Below are positions 44,696-54,015 of a stretch of 64,000 bases of DNA, one piece after another. A model generated the notes under the pieces. The model did no database searches and had not been told where the DNA came from. It worked only from the letters and a program-made list of their open reading frames with translations. Positions within the stretch are counted from its first letter, which is position 1. The number at the start of each line of letters is the position of its first letter. A program made the translations under genes and the position numbers. Origin of the DNA: Cutibacterium porci (GTDB lineage Bacteria > Actinomycetota > Actinomycetes > Propionibacteriales > Propionibacteriaceae); assembly GCF_009696315.1 (NCBI RefSeq), contig NZ_VUMG01000001.1, positions 62,001 through 126,000 on the forward strand. Direction: 5' to 3'.

Positions 44696-45601
44696 ATGGC
44701 GAAGGCGCTTGTCATTGGGGAGTCATTGATTGATGTTGTCAACGATGGGAGCGGGGTGAGTGAGCATCCTGGCGGCTCCCCCATGAATGTCGCGGTCGGG
44801 CTGGCACGGCTGGGCCGTGACGTCGAGCTAGCCACCTGGATTGGTGACGACACCCGCGGCCACACCATCACCGACTACATCGGCGCTGACAAGGTTAATC
44901 TGGCCCCCGCATCGCGGGGTGCCTCCCATACCTCAACCGCAACTGCCACCCTGGCCAATGGGCAAGCCAGCTACCACTTCAATCTGGAGTGGGCGTTACC
45001 AGCCATCCAGATTCCACAACACTGTCTGGCCGTGCATACCGGGTCGCTGGCCTGCGTCATTGATCCGGGATGCCGCGTCGTAGCCCAAGCGATGGCCACC
45101 GCACGGGAAACCTCAACGATCACCTTCGACCCCAATGTTCGCCCGAGCCTGTTAGGCGATCCACGTGCCGTGCGCGAGGATCTGGAACATTTCGTGCAGC
45201 TAGCTGACGTCGTTAAGGCCTCTGACGAAGACCTGACGTGGCTGGGTCAGGGTGCTGACCCGATTGAGGTGCTGGCCGGATGGATGGCAATGGGGCCGCG
45301 ATTAGGCATCGTAACGATGGGTGAACGCGGAGTCGTGGCGATGACGGCCCACGGCCTGGAAGTAAGGGTTCCCGCTGAGCAGGTCAACGTCGTCGACACC
45401 GTCGGCGCTGGGGACTCATTCATGTCAGCGACCATTGACGGGCTGTGGACGGCCGGATTATTGGGCGTTGACCATCGCGCAGATCTTGGTCGGATAGAGC
45501 CCGGAGTGCTACGTCACATAGTGCAAAGGGCAGCTCACATCGCAGCGATAACCGTCTCCCGCGCTGGTGCCAACCCGCCGCGTACCGCTGAATTGGGATG
45601 A
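44696..45601 (+). CDS. PfkB-family carbohydrate kinase (fructokinase-like)
   Basis: A 301-residue ribokinase-like sugar kinase. G-E-S-L-I-D lies at the start, PGGSPMNVAVGLARLG (here as HPGGSPMNVA) forms the sugar site, and D-T-V-G-A-G-D-S-F carries the catalytic Asp near 235. The substrate is probably fructose or a related sugar. An AGAGAAGG site precedes the ATG. It ends 40 nt before nadE on the same strand. Confidence 0.9.
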   Translation: MAKALVIGESLIDVVNDGSGVSEHPGGSPMNVAVGLARLGRDVELATWIGDDTRGHTITDYIGADKVNLAPASRGASHTSTATATLANGQASYHFNLEWALPAIQIPQHCLAVHTGSLACVIDPGCRVVAQAMATARETSTITFDPNVRPSLLGDPRAVREDLEHFVQLADVVKASDEDLTWLGQGADPIEVLAGWMAMGPRLGIVTMGERGVVAMTAHGLEVRVPAEQVNVVDTVGAGDSFMSATIDGLWTAGLLGVDHRADLGRIEPGVLRHIVQRAAHIAAITVSRAGANPPRTAELG

Positions 45602-45641
45602 CCGAAGGCTCCCCCACACCGGTGTCTGCGAGACTGGCCCC

Positions 45642-47711
45642 ATGAAGGGGAACTTTCACTCGACGTATGACCAGGGCTTTGCGCGAATCGCCGCCTGTAC
45701 CACCACGGTGCACATTGGTGACCCCGCCTCGAATGTTTCGGGAATTCTTGACACCTGCCGGGAACTCAATTCCCGGAGCGTCGCTGTCGCTGTGTTCCCT
45801 GAGTTGTGCCTGACGGGCTACGCCATCGACGACCTACTGCTTCAAGACGTGGTGCTCGATGCCGTCCTCGACGCCATCGAAACGTTGCGCCAGGCCTCAC
45901 GCAGGCTCTTCCCAGTCATCATCGTCGGAGCGCCGCTACAGCGTGGCAACCGGCTCTACAACTGCGCAGTCGTGATCCACCGGGGGCAGGTCCTCGGTGT
46001 GGTGCCGAAGAGTCATCCTCCCAACTATCGAGAGTTTTACGAAAAACGTCACTTCGCGGCCGGTGCCGGCACTACCGGGATGATCGACCTGTCGGGCCGA
46101 CAAAAATCTCACGTAGCCTCTACCGAAGTTCCCTTCGGACCCGACCAGCTCTTCCGTGCCGCCGACCTGCCCGATCTCATTTTCCATGTGGAAGTGTGCG
46201 AGGACCTCTGGGTGCCGGTCCCACCGTCTTCCCGGGCCGCTCTCGCCGGGGCCGTCATTGAGGTCAATCTTTCGGGATCTCCCATTACTGTCGGAAAATC
46301 CCGTCAACGCCACGAGTTATGCAAAGTGACGTCCGCACGCAACCTACAAGCCTACGTTTATGCGGCCGCCGGTCCTGGAGAATCCAGCACAGATCTGTCA
46401 TGGGACGGCCAAACAATGATTTACGAAAACGGCTCCCTCCTTGCCGCCACCGACAGGTTCTCCACCGAACCAGGTTTTTGCTTGGCTGACATCGACCTCG
46501 ACCTGTTGCGGCAGGAGAGGCTGCGTCAGGGCTCTTTCAATGACAACGCACTTGCCCAACCCACCGAAGTCCCATGGCGCACCACCGCTTTCACCCTTGA
46601 CCCGCCCCACGACGATATCGGCCTAGAACGCCCCATAAACCGCTTTCCCTTCGTCCCCAATGACCCTGACCAGCTCGCCCGCGATTGTTATGAGGCCTAC
46701 AACATTCAGGTCTATGGGCTACGTCGTCGCCTCGAGTCGATTGGGTCGCCAAAAATCGTCATTGGGGTTTCCGGCGGGCTCGACTCCACCCACGCCCTAC
46801 TCGTCGCCGCCAAAGCGATGGACCAGATGAATCGACCGCGCACCGACATCCTTGCTTTCACGATGCCGGGATTCGCCACGACTGACCACACCAAGAACAA
46901 CGCCATAGATCTGTGCCAGGCACTCGCAATCCCATGTGACGTGTTGGACATTCGCCCAGCTGCCACTCAGATGCTCAGGGGAATGGGGCACCCTGCTGGA
47001 GATGGTGCCGACGTGTATGACGTCACCTTCGAAAACGTTCAGGCTGGACTGCGCTACGACTACCTCTTTCGGATAGCCAACCAGCGCGGCGGCATCGTGC
47101 TGGGCACCGGTGATTTGTCAGAGTTGGCACTGGGATGGTGCACCTTCGGAGTCGGCGATCAGATGAGCCACTACGGGGTCAATGCTGGGGTGCCCAAGAC
47201 CCTTATCCAGCACCTCATCAGGTGGTGCATTTCGTCAGGCCAGTTCAACGAAGCTACTAACGTGGTGCTCGAGTCGGTGCTGGGAACAGAAATCTCTCCC
47301 GAGCTCGTCCCTGCTCGCCCGGGTGAGAAAATTCAGTCCACCCAGGCGAAGATTGGCCCCTACGAGCTGCAGGATTTCACCTTGTATCACCTGCTGCGCC
47401 ACGGGATGCGCCCTAGCCGGATCGTTTTCATGTCTCACCACGCCTGGCGGGATGCGTCAGCGGGCTCGTGGCCGCCCGGGTTCCATGACGAGGACCGACA
47501 CTCCTATAGCCTGCCCGCGATTAAAGACTGGACGCGACTGTTCCTACGCCGGTTCGTCGGAAATCAGTTCAAGAGGTCGACCCTTCCGAATGGCCCCAAA
47601 GTCGTCGCCGGAGGTTCACTGAGCCCGCGCGGTGACTGGCGGATGCCCTCAGATGCCGTCGCCCGTGCCTGGCTCGACGACCTCGAGACGGTCCCCGATG
47701 AACGAGCCTGA
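45642..47711 (+). CDS. nadE: Glutamine-dependent NAD+ synthetase
   Basis: A 689-residue two-domain enzyme. The N-terminal nitrilase-like glutaminase has Glu (F-P-E-L-C-L-T-G-Y), Lys ([16 protein letters not shown] region) and Cys (V-C-E-D-L-W). The C-terminal synthetase has the ATP motif S-G-G-L-D-S-T (about 365) and DLSELALGW. It amidates nicotinic acid adenine dinucleotide to NAD+. The length and layout match the mycobacterial enzyme. The start is the ATG for MKGNFHST; the 25 codons upstream in frame overlap the kinase gene without similarity. Confidence 0.95.
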   Translation: MKGNFHSTYDQGFARIAACTTTVHIGDPASNVSGILDTCRELNSRSVAVAVFPELCLTGYAIDDLLLQDVVLDAVLDAIETLRQASRRLFPVIIVGAPLQRGNRLYNCAVVIHRGQVLGVVPKSHPPNYREFYEKRHFAAGAGTTGMIDLSGRQKSHVASTEVPFGPDQLFRAADLPDLIFHVEVCEDLWVPVPPSSRAALAGAVIEVNLSGSPITVGKSRQRHELCKVTSARNLQAYVYAAAGPGESSTDLSWDGQTMIYENGSLLAATDRFSTEPGFCLADIDLDLLRQERLRQGSFNDNALAQPTEVPWRTTAFTLDPPHDDIGLERPINRFPFVPNDPDQLARDCYEAYNIQVYGLRRRLESIGSPKIVIGVSGGLDSTHALLVAAKAMDQMNRPRTDILAFTMPGFATTDHTKNNAIDLCQALAIPCDVLDIRPAATQMLRGMGHPAGDGADVYDVTFENVQAGLRYDYLFRIANQRGGIVLGTGDLSELALGWCTFGVGDQMSHYGVNAGVPKTLIQHLIRWCISSGQFNEATNVVLESVLGTEISPELVPARPGEKIQSTQAKIGPYELQDFTLYHLLRHGMRPSRIVFMSHHAWRDASAGSWPPGFHDEDRHSYSLPAIKDWTRLFLRRFVGNQFKRSTLPNGPKVVAGGSLSPRGDWRMPSDAVARAWLDDLETVPDERA

Positions 47712-47830
47712 ACAGTCGCCGAGAGATATCTCAGCGCACCGTATCGTTCCCCTGTGACGAAAAATCCCGGCAGCAGGAACTAACGGTCACTGTTCACCCG
47801 TTGTCCACCCTCACGCGGCAATATTGGACT

Positions 47831-50095
47831 GTGCGTGTTGATGACGAGATAAGGCTCACTCCCGTTCTCCCCGACGGCCATGGCCTGCGCATTGGCATCT
47901 TGACCAGCGGCGGCGACGCCCAGGGCATGAATGCAGCAGTACGGGCTGTGGTGCGCTCTGCACTGAGCGTAGGAGCCGAGGTCTATGCGATCTACGAGGG
48001 CTATCAGGGGATGATCGACGGCGGCGACGGCATCCGGGAATTCGGGTGGGCCGATGTGGGCTCGATCCTCAACCGTGGCGGCACCGTCATCGGAACTTTC
48101 CGATGCAAAGAGATGCGCGAACGCTCAGGACGCTTGAAGGCTGTTAAAAATCTCCTCGAGCATGGAATCGATCGCCTTGTAGTGATCGGTGGTGACGGTT
48201 CGCTCACCGGCCTAGACGTGCTGCGCGCCGAGTGGACCGACCTGATCGCTGAACTCGTCAACACCGGTCACGTGAGCGCCGAAGTGGCCCGCGAACATCC
48301 CGCCCTCATGATCGCTGGACTCGTCGGATCCATCGACAACGATCTCGTCGGATCTGATATGACCATCGGCGCCGACACTGCTCTGCATCGCATCGTCGAT
48401 GCCATTGACGACCTTGCTTCTACCGCAGCCAGCCATCAGCGCTCCTTCGTCGTCGAGGTGATGGGCCGCCACTGTGGCTACCTCGCCCTCATGGCAGCAG
48501 TGGCCGGCGGTGCTGACTACGTCCTTATCCCAGAACGGCCACCCGAGGACGGCTGGGAGGAACACATGTGCGCTGAGCTAAAGCGTGGTCGTCAGGCAGG
48601 TCGACGCGACTCGATCGTCATCGTCGCAGAGGGGGCCACTGACCGCGCAGGCAACCGAATCTCGTCGGAGTACGTCCGTCAGGTGCTTGAGGACAAGCTC
48701 GGCGAGGACGCCCGGGTAACCATTCTGGGTCACGTCCAGCGCGGCGGGCGACCGTCAGCTTACGACCGCTGGGCGTCGACCTGGCTGGGGTATCACGCAG
48801 TTCACGAAGTACTCTCGACGACTCCGGAGGCCGAGGGACGCGTCATTGGTACCGGAGCTAATCGCATCCGTCGCCTCCCGCTGGTCGACGCTGTTGCTGA
48901 TACGAAGTCGGTGCCCGGTCTCATTGCGGCAGGTCGGTACAACGAGGCGATGCGAATGCGAGGACGTTCCTTCACCGAAATGAACGCCATCTTCACCGAG
49001 CTCAGCGAACCGGCTCGCACCACATCCGACACCGCTGGCGACGTTGACCGAAAGCGCATCGCGATCATGCATGCTGGGGGCCCGGCTCCGGGCATGAATA
49101 CCGCCGCCCGTGCGGCAGTGCGCCTGGCTATTTCCCGCGGTCACACCGTAGTTGGGATCCATAACGGTTTTGTCGGGCTCGCAACTGGGGATATGTCGGA
49201 ATTAGCTTGGAGTGACGTCGAAGGCTGGGCCGGGGACGGCGGTGCCGAACTAGGTACCCGCCGCGAGACTCCCAGCACTCGCAACCTCTATGCTGTCAGC
49301 CGCGCTCTAGAGGACCATCACATTGACGCGCTTCTCGTCATCGGCGGCTATTCCGCTTACGAAGGTATTCACATGATGACGACCGAGCGGGATCGATACC
49401 CGGCCTTCCGCATTCCGACAGTGTGCATCCCGGCCTCAATCGACAACAATCTTCCTGGTTCTGAACTATCTATCGGCGCGGATACTGCCCTTAACGTGAT
49501 CGTCGAAACAATGGACAAGATCAAGGAATCTGGTATCGCTTCCAGGCGCTGTTTCGTCGTCGAAACAATGGGACGTGACTGCGGGTATCTTGCGCTGATG
49601 TCGGGTATCGCCGCTGGCGCCGAGCGGATTTATACCAATGAGGACGGTATTTCACTGGATGATCTTGCTAATGACGTTCATTGGCTGCGGGAATCGTTCG
49701 CCCACGGGCGGCGGCTCTTTCTTGCTGTCCGTAACGAGAATGCCTCGCACAATTACACCACCGATTTCATCGCAAGACTGCTGGAAGAGGAATCCCACGG
49801 CATGTATGACGTACGCCAGGTGGTGCTGGGACATATGCAACAGGGCGGCTCACCCTCACCGTTCGATCGCTTGCTCGCCAACCGGCTCGCCTATCGCGCC
49901 CTCAACCTCATTGACGACGAGCTAGCGGCGCATCGAGACGGCTCGTGGTTCATCGGCGTCAACGAGTCGGGCACGCGAACCAGTCCGATGGAGACGATGC
50001 CTACGCTCGTCGACGCCGCTCACCGCCGTCCCCGTGAGCAATGGTGGCTGCAACTGAGGACTATTGCCCGGACGGTTTCAGATGAGGTGAGGTGA
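47831..50095 (+). CDS. Tandem double-domain 6-phosphofructokinase (eukaryote-type)
   Basis: A ~754-residue protein made of two phosphofructokinase domains. The first (about 15-370) has the ATP-type motif G-G-D-G-S (Gly where PPi enzymes have Asp) and S-I-D-N-D for the catalytic base. The second (about 405-745) has Tyr in the equivalent G-G-Y-S-A-Y-E and S-I-D-N-N, as in the regulatory C-half of animal and yeast enzymes. It phosphorylates fructose-6-phosphate. No clear ribosome-binding site marks the GTG at 47831; a TTG at 47801 is the alternative. It is convergent with ald. Confidence 0.88.
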   Translation: MRVDDEIRLTPVLPDGHGLRIGILTSGGDAQGMNAAVRAVVRSALSVGAEVYAIYEGYQGMIDGGDGIREFGWADVGSILNRGGTVIGTFRCKEMRERSGRLKAVKNLLEHGIDRLVVIGGDGSLTGLDVLRAEWTDLIAELVNTGHVSAEVAREHPALMIAGLVGSIDNDLVGSDMTIGADTALHRIVDAIDDLASTAASHQRSFVVEVMGRHCGYLALMAAVAGGADYVLIPERPPEDGWEEHMCAELKRGRQAGRRDSIVIVAEGATDRAGNRISSEYVRQVLEDKLGEDARVTILGHVQRGGRPSAYDRWASTWLGYHAVHEVLSTTPEAEGRVIGTGANRIRRLPLVDAVADTKSVPGLIAAGRYNEAMRMRGRSFTEMNAIFTELSEPARTTSDTAGDVDRKRIAIMHAGGPAPGMNTAARAAVRLAISRGHTVVGIHNGFVGLATGDMSELAWSDVEGWAGDGGAELGTRRETPSTRNLYAVSRALEDHHIDALLVIGGYSAYEGIHMMTTERDRYPAFRIPTVCIPASIDNNLPGSELSIGADTALNVIVETMDKIKESGIASRRCFVVETMGRDCGYLALMSGIAAGAERIYTNEDGISLDDLANDVHWLRESFAHGRRLFLAVRNENASHNYTTDFIARLLEEESHGMYDVRQVVLGHMQQGGSPSPFDRLLANRLAYRALNLIDDELAAHRDGSWFIGVNESGTRTSPMETMPTLVDAAHRRPREQWWLQLRTIARTVSDEVR

Positions 50096-50120
50096 GTCGG
50101 GTCACCCTCCCGAGGGCTTC

Positions 50121-50142
50121 GGGGTGGTGGTGGGGTGGTGGT
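50121..50142. repeat. 11-bp tandem repeat, 2 units
   Basis: GGGGTGGTGGT occurs twice in tandem, then runs into the ald terminator hairpin. The homologous site at copy 2 has three units, so the repeat number varies between copies. The strand has G-runs that might fold as a quadruplex. Confidence 0.8.
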
Positions 50143-50155
50143 GCCCCACCACCAC
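50135..50155. terminator. Hairpin between pfk and ald copy 1
   Basis: GTGGTGGTG pairs with CACCACCAC (9 bp, 3-nt loop) just after the ald stop and 40 nt after the phosphofructokinase stop, so it may serve both convergent genes. No T-run. Confidence 0.6.
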
Positions 50156-50160
50156 TAACC

Positions 50161-51273
50161 TCACAACACCTCAGCAGGAGACACCGTCGGCATACCCAAC
50201 GCCTCACCCACCGGCGCACTCAACAACGCACCATCATGAGTCGCCAACCCACGCCTCAACTCACCCCGAGCCCGACACGCACCACGCCAACCCTCATCAG
50301 CCAACAACACCGCATACCGCATCGTCGCATTCGTCAACGCATACGTCGACGTATGCGGCACCGCACCCGGCATATTCGCCACACAATAAAACACCGAATC
50401 ATGCACCCTAAACGTCGGATCAACATGCGTCGTCGGATGAGACCCCTCAAAACACCCACCCTGATCAATCGCAATATCCACCAACACCGACCCCGGCCTC
50501 ATCTGCGACACCACCTCATCATCAACCAAATGAGGCGTCCGCGCACCCGGCACCAACACCGACCCAATCACCACATCAGACTCACGACACACCTGCCCCA
50601 CAGCCAACCCACTCGAAAACAACGTCCGAATACGCCCACCACTCACCTCATCGATATACCGCATCCGCGCCACATCCACATCACACACCGTCACATCAGC
50701 ACCCATACCCACAGCCACACGAGCCGCACACAACCCAGCAACACCACCACCAAGAACCGTCACACGACCCGGACGCACACCCGAACCACCACCCAACAAC
50801 ACACCACTACCCCCAGCAGACTGCAACAAACAATTCGCACCCACCTGAGCAGCCAACCGACCCGCAATCTCCGACATCGGAGACAACAACGGCAACGAAT
50901 GATCCTCCAACTCCACCGTCTCATACGCAATCGACGTCACCCGACGCCCCACCAACTCACGCGTCAACGCCTCATCCGCAGCCAAATGCAAATACGTAAA
51001 CAACACCAACCCCTCATGCAACCTCCCATACTCCTCCTCCACAGGCTCCTTCACCTTCAACACCACATCAGCGTCATCCCACACCGACCCCACATCACCC
51101 ACAATCCGCCCACCAGCAGCCACAAACTCCTCATCCGAAATACCCGAACCCACACCAGCACCAGACTGAACCAACACCTCATGACCATGACCCACCAACG
51201 CATGAACACCCTCAGGCGTCACAGCCACACGAAACTCACTATTCTTCACCTCAGTAGGAACACCAACACGCAT
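50161..51273 (-). CDS. ald: Alanine dehydrogenase, copy 1
   Basis: A 370-residue alanine dehydrogenase of normal length. It starts MRVGVPTEVKN and has the pyruvate-binding Lys in LKVKEP (about 74), His in FTYLHLAAD (about 95), and the NAD motif V-L-G-G-G-V-A-G (about 170-177). It interconverts L-alanine and pyruvate plus ammonia with NAD. An AAAGGAG site precedes the ATG; an opening 22 codons longer is outside the repeat. Codons end almost only in T or G, opposite to the C-ending neighbours. It diverges from the CycA-type permease, a plausible alanine importer. The protein is identical to copy 2 at 60837-61949. Confidence 0.95.
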   Translation of the reverse strand: MRVGVPTEVKNSEFRVAVTPEGVHALVGHGHEVLVQSGAGVGSGISDEEFVAAGGRIVGDVGSVWDDADVVLKVKEPVEEEYGRLHEGLVLFTYLHLAADEALTRELVGRRVTSIAYETVELEDHSLPLLSPMSEIAGRLAAQVGANCLLQSAGGSGVLLGGGSGVRPGRVTVLGGGVAGLCAARVAVGMGADVTVCDVDVARMRYIDEVSGGRIRTLFSSGLAVGQVCRESDVVIGSVLVPGARTPHLVDDEVVSQMRPGSVLVDIAIDQGGCFEGSHPTTHVDPTFRVHDSVFYCVANMPGAVPHTSTYALTNATMRYAVLLADEGWRGACRARGELRRGLATHDGALLSAPVGEALGMPTVSPAEVL

Positions 51274-51547
51274 ACTTCCTGCTCCTTTGCAGTCATCACC
51301 GAGTCGTCCTCGGCGGGGCCGGCATCGGTGCCGATCCATAAGTGATCTTACGCGTCGGCTTATGGCATTGCGTCAGCGCCACCATAGGTATCTCATGTCG
51401 TTCTTTTACCCGCGCGATACCTGCTACGTCTGGACACTTTTTATCAATTATCGACCCGCGTGAACCTATGTAGCGTCTAAAGTTGAGCCGGTTCCCTGTT
51501 CGGCAACGACGCTGGCGGGGAGCACCGTCGATACCGGGAGTATGCAG

Positions 51548-53050
51548 ATGAGTCACATAGATAGCGCCACCCAGGCAACAGCTCAAGCTGGGAAACCAAC
51601 TGATGGCGAGCCCCAGCTTCAGCGTGGCCTCAAGAACCGACATCTTCAGCTCATCGCCATTGGTGGCGCCATTGGAACAGGCCTTTTTCTCGGATCAGGA
51701 AAGACAATTTCGCTCGCAGGACCGTCCATCTTGCTGGTTTACCTCATCATTGGAGCAGTGCTCTTCTTTGTCATGCGGGCCATGGGGGAATTACTGCTGT
51801 CGAACCTGGCCTATAAGTCTTTTGCCGACTTTGCAACAGACCTCATTGGCCCTGGAGCCGGATTCTACATGGGGTGGACATACTGGATGTGTTGGGTCGT
51901 TATAGGTAACGCCGACACAATCGCGATGTGTGGATATCTGTCCGCCTGGTTCCCTAATCTCGACAAATGGATACCCGCAACATGTATCGTCTTGCTATTG
52001 ACCTGCCTTAACATGGTAGCGGTAAAACTCTTTGGCGAGATGGAATTTTGGTTCGCCATGATTAAGATCGTCACCATCGTCGCATTAATCCTCATCGGCG
52101 GATACCTCGCGATCACCGGCTTCCAGCCCCCTCGCAGCGGAGTGCCGGCCGCGTCATTTTCTCACCTATGGGACCGCGGAGGATTCTTTCCAACCGGGTT
52201 CATGGGATTCATAGCCGGTTTCCAGATCGCCATTTTCTCTTTCCAGGGTATCGAGATGGCGGGAACCGCGGCAGCCGAGACAGCTGACCCCGAACATAAT
52301 CTTCCTAAGGCCATCAATTCAATTCCGGCTCGCGTCCTTATCTTCTACGTGTTAGCCCTCGGCGTTATCATGGCTGTGCAGCCATGGGACCTTATCAATC
52401 CACAGGCGAGCCCTTTCGTCGAAATGTTTAGCTTTATTGGAGTCCTTATTGCCTTCCATATCGTTAACTTCGTGGTGCTTACTTCGGCCGCATCATCAGC
52501 AAACTCAGGGGTTTTCTCGACATCCCGTATCCTCTACGGACTAGCACGGGAGAAGGATGCCCCTCCCGTCTTTGCGAAATTGTCGAATCGGCATATTCCT
52601 CGCAATGCTCTGATCCTCACCGCAATATGTATTTCTCCGGCTATCATCCTCGTAACCCTTGAGGACTCAGTTATGGACGCATTCTCCCTCGTGGCAGGGG
52701 TCTCTTCGGTGCTCTATCTGTCAGTGTGGGGGCTCATCTTGGTTTGTTACCTCAAGTATTTGCGTAAGCATCCCGAACGCCATGTTGAGTCCGCCTTCAA
52801 GATGCCAGCCGGTCGCGTCATGTCGTGGGTAGGCATCATCTTCTTCATTACCATTCTCATCGTTCTAGGTTTTTCAGCAGATTCCCGTCAAGCTCTCATC
52901 GCCGCCCCTATCTGGGTGATATTTATGGCGGTGTTATATCGCCTACTGGCTTCTACCCGCGCTGATCACACTCGTATCGATTTTGACGCCGAACGAATCC
53001 GCGCACTCGAGGAGCTCCACCCCATGCAAGGCGACGAGCACCAGGCCTGA
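51548..53050 (+). CDS. cycA: D-serine/D-alanine/glycine transporter (CycA-like APC permease)
   Basis: A 500-residue, 12-helix permease. The first helix reads I-A-I-G-G-A-I-G-T-G-L-F-L-G-S-G, and FQGIEMAGTAAAETADP and the pattern WCWVVIGNADTIAMC-like helix 3 match CycA. It should import alanine, glycine and D-serine. The ATG at 51548 is preferred over one two codons earlier because GGGAG lies 7 nt upstream. The 274-bp gap to the divergent ald copy 1 must hold both promoters; no other gene is seen there. Confidence 0.9.
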   Translation: MSHIDSATQATAQAGKPTDGEPQLQRGLKNRHLQLIAIGGAIGTGLFLGSGKTISLAGPSILLVYLIIGAVLFFVMRAMGELLLSNLAYKSFADFATDLIGPGAGFYMGWTYWMCWVVIGNADTIAMCGYLSAWFPNLDKWIPATCIVLLLTCLNMVAVKLFGEMEFWFAMIKIVTIVALILIGGYLAITGFQPPRSGVPAASFSHLWDRGGFFPTGFMGFIAGFQIAIFSFQGIEMAGTAAAETADPEHNLPKAINSIPARVLIFYVLALGVIMAVQPWDLINPQASPFVEMFSFIGVLIAFHIVNFVVLTSAASSANSGVFSTSRILYGLAREKDAPPVFAKLSNRHIPRNALILTAICISPAIILVTLEDSVMDAFSLVAGVSSVLYLSVWGLILVCYLKYLRKHPERHVESAFKMPAGRVMSWVGIIFFITILIVLGFSADSRQALIAAPIWVIFMAVLYRLLASTRADHTRIDFDAERIRALEELHPMQGDEHQA

Positions 53051-53069
53051 CAGTGGCAATGTGGTCCAC

Positions 53070-53743
53070 ATGTGTGGACGATTTAGCCTGAGCATGGATG
53101 GCAACGAGATCGCGAACTTCTACCACGGCAGTCTCACGGCGCCATGGCAACCGAGGTACTCCATCGCTCCCTCGCAGATCGTGTTGGCTCTTCACCAGGA
53201 AGTCGGGCGAGTTCTTTCTCCGGTGAGGTGGGGTTTCCAGCCCCGTTGGGCAAAGGAATCTGGGCCGCGTCCCATTAACGCTCGGCTCGAGACCGTCGCC
53301 ACGAATGGGATGTTCCGGGAGGCCATGGCCTCCCAGCGGTGCGTCGTCCCTATGACCGGTTACTTTGAGTGGACCGGAAAGCGCGGTGACAAAAACCCCA
53401 TTACATCCACGGGTGTGGGCTCTTAAGTGCCGCAGCCATAGCCACGACGCGAAAAATCGTCACCGGATTCGAAACAACGATGACCATCATCACCGCGCCG
53501 TCTCGCGATGCCGCCGGGAAGGTCCATGACAGGATGCCGGTTTTTCTCACTGAGGCGGATAGTGAGGAGTGGCTCGACCCTGGCCGCCTCAATTCTGTTC
53601 AGGCACGTGGTCTAGCCGCCCATATTGGCCAGGCGCGCGAAACGATCGCACGCGAGCTGAGGATCGACCAGGTAGATCGACGCATCAACTCAGTGCGCAC
53701 GATCGACCCAGCCGATCCTCTTCTCATCGAGCCAGTGGCCTGA
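53070..53743 (+). pseudogene. SRAP (YedK/HMCES-type) gene with a frameshift
   Basis: The frame opens M-C-G-R-F-S with the catalytic Cys2 of SRAP proteins, which crosslink abasic sites in single-stranded DNA. It runs through NARLETV and GYFEW to a stop at 53424-53426. A second frame resumes with SAAAIATT and FETTMTIITAPSRD, then H-D-R-M-P, the rest of the domain. The shift lies at about 53390-53410, next to an A/C-rich run, and equals one lost base (or two gained). Together the parts match the ~220-residue family length. It may be a true pseudogene or a sequencing error. Confidence 0.85.
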
Positions 53744-53944
53744 CACTTTTTGTCACGGCATGGGGGGAAGAAGCCCTGGCGATCCATGAGCCTCGCGGTC
53801 ATAGCAAGCGCGCAATTCTCGCCCAATGATTCTTCGCCGCAGACGACGCAACTCCGTGTCGAAGTCACCGACCGCTCCATTGCGCGCCTTCCCGCCAGCA
53901 GAAACCAGGCTCGGTCGGCTACCGACGCGCGTGAGCAACCTCCC

Positions 53945-54005
53945 ATGACGCCCCCAGGTGTCTGTCGCCGCTGACCGGGAGCGCAATGACGCCCCCAGGT
54001 GTCTG
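53945..54005. repeat. 20-bp direct repeat, two copies
   Basis: ATGACGCCCCCAGGTGTCTG occurs at 53945-53964 and 53986-54005 with a 21-bp spacer, just beyond the stop of the lipoprotein gene. The rest of the 53744-54015 gap shows no supportable gene. Confidence 0.8.
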
Positions 54006-54015
54006 GGCCGAGCTC

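Larger units (their letters stand above)
50121..51273. repeat. Long direct repeat, copy 1 (ald plus 3' hairpin)
   Basis: This segment is repeated at 60797-61949 in the same orientation (offset 10,676). All three readable frames give the same translations in both copies, which argues for virtually identical DNA. Identity ends exactly at the ald start codon (51273); upstream leaders are different. The other end falls within an 11-bp tandem repeat. Confidence 0.93.

Noticed and set aside
50092-51345. Long open frame on the plus strand opposite ald copy 1 (and the same at 60714-62006), rich in His, Arg, Thr and Pro
   Set aside because: It results from the T/G codon bias of ald, which removes stops from the opposite strand. 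The composition is not protein-like and no ribosome-binding site or family supports it.
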